Below, one piece after another: positions 63,568 to 64,000 of a stretch of DNA of 64,000 nucleotides (position 1 is the first letter of the stretch; each line of letters starts with the position of its first letter). A program made the position numbers and the translations under genes. Origin of the DNA: Comamonas granuli NBRC 101663 (GTDB taxonomy: Bacteria; Pseudomonadota; Gammaproteobacteria; Burkholderiales; Burkholderiaceae_C); contig NZ_BBJX01000001.1 of assembly GCF_000739995.1 (NCBI RefSeq), positions 308,771-372,770 on the forward strand, written 5' to 3'. The notes beneath the pieces are model-generated. The model was not told the DNA's origin. It searched no databases and saw only the letters and a list, made by a program, of their open reading frames with translations.

Positions 63568-64000
63568 CAACCGGCAGCCGCACGCAGGCGCGGCGCCAGC
63601 GGCGCGGCGGCGCGCTGCGGCAGTGCAGGCCCACGCGCCGGGGCAGCCCAGGCCTCGCTGCCCGCCGGCGCATCGAGCGCCAGGCGGAACACGCTCACCG
63701 CCTCGGCCAGCTCTGCCGCCTGCTGCTTAAGGGTCTGCGCGGCGGCGGCGCTTTGCTCGACCATGGCGGCGTTCTGCTGTGTGGCGCGGTCCAGGTGGGC
63801 CACGGCGTCGCCCACCTGGGCGATGCCTTCGGTCTGTTCGGCCGTGGCGGTGCTGATCTCGGCGATCAGCCCGGCCACGCGCTGCGCCTCGGTCACGATG
63901 TCGGTCATGGTGGCGCCGGCATCGCCCACCAGGCGCGCGCCCTGCTCCACCTTGGCCATGCTGCCGTCGATCAGGCCGCGGATCTCCTTGGCCGCATCGG
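63567..64000 (-). CDS. Methyl-accepting chemotaxis protein (3' part)
   Basis: Only the last ~144 residues are in the window; the frame is open to the edge. DAAKEIRGLIDGSMAKVEQGARLV, ISTATAEQTEGIAQVGDAVAHLDRATQQNAAMVEQSAAAA and LAEAVSVFRL are the C-terminal coiled-coil of a Tsr/Tar-like signalling domain, after the CheA/CheW-binding tip. An Ala/Pro-rich tail ends the protein without a CheR-docking pentapeptide such as NWETF. The ligand domain lies outside the window. Confidence 0.92.
   Translation of the reverse strand, partial: DAAKEIRGLIDGSMAKVEQGARLVGDAGATMTDIVTEAQRVAGLIAEISTATAEQTEGIAQVGDAVAHLDRATQQNAAMVEQSAAAAQTLKQQAAELAEAVSVFRLALDAPAGSEAWAAPARGPALPQRAAAPLAPRLRAAAG

Overview
The window is high-GC DNA with dense, short-spaced genes. 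Gene content and order (recA-recX-argC-sucCD, pilA next to an O-antigen-ligase-like gene, tkt-gap, topB with a Lys/Ala tail) fit a betaproteobacterium of the Comamonadaceae (Acidovorax/Diaphorobacter/Alicycliphilus-like). This is judged from recognised protein families; no database search was possible.

Layout. 1-2.3 kb: end of a YqhD-type alcohol dehydrogenase, then a universal stress protein and two phosphoribosyltransferases in one run. 2.4-9.5 kb: SlyD, pirin, a LysR regulator divergent from an NAD-binding oxidoreductase, a Tat lipoprotein with a nitroreductase-like fold, a DTW-domain/methyltransferase pair and a tyrosine phosphatase. 9.6-17.8 kb: topoisomerase III with a C-terminal SWIB domain, SET-domain methyltransferase, BirA, SPOR protein, a two-component system and a MarR regulator. 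17.8-22.9 kb: recA behind two tandem LexA boxes, recX, argC, sucCD. 23.1-30.4 kb: a five-gene signalling cassette (CHASE2 Ser/Thr kinase, PP2C phosphatase, FHA protein, CHASE2 nucleotide cyclase, metallo-beta-lactamase-fold hydrolase that may be a cyclic-nucleotide phosphodiesterase).

30.5-36.5 kb is a lower-GC pilin island: a sigma-54-type pilA promoter, two type IV pilins, a TfpX accessory protein, a membrane sulfatase-fold transferase and a membrane spermidine-synthase-like gene carrying two lesions. It is followed at normal GC by a PglL/TfpO-like glycan ligase. 38-41.3 kb: Uma2 nuclease, moaC, M48 protease and a small membrane protein. 41.3-46.8 kb: a FecR-TPR-beta-barrel protein overlapping a second CHASE2 cyclase, a probable trans-envelope signalling pair. 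46.9-54 kb: HPF-like protein, slyX, gap, tkt, murU, pepP, and a LysR-EAL operon. 55-59.1 kb: dabB-dabA, the DAB-type dissolved inorganic carbon transporter, divergent from the LysR gene. 59.2-63.5 kb: a six-gene minus-strand operon (chalcone-isomerase-like, MFS, DUF3833 lipoprotein, SDR, NTF2-like, GST). The window ends inside a chemoreceptor gene.

The most unusual signal is a dispersed ~55-bp repeat, seen here in nine copies with conserved spacing (7-7-12-11-~18). Five copies lie in untranslated DNA, two of them directly next to a coding sequence. One sits in the untranslated leader of slyX. Three lie inside genes, supplying part of the topB linker, a moaC loop and the M48 signal peptide. 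One carries the start codon of the chalcone-isomerase-like gene. A second ~120-bp repeat occurs twice in opposite orientations.
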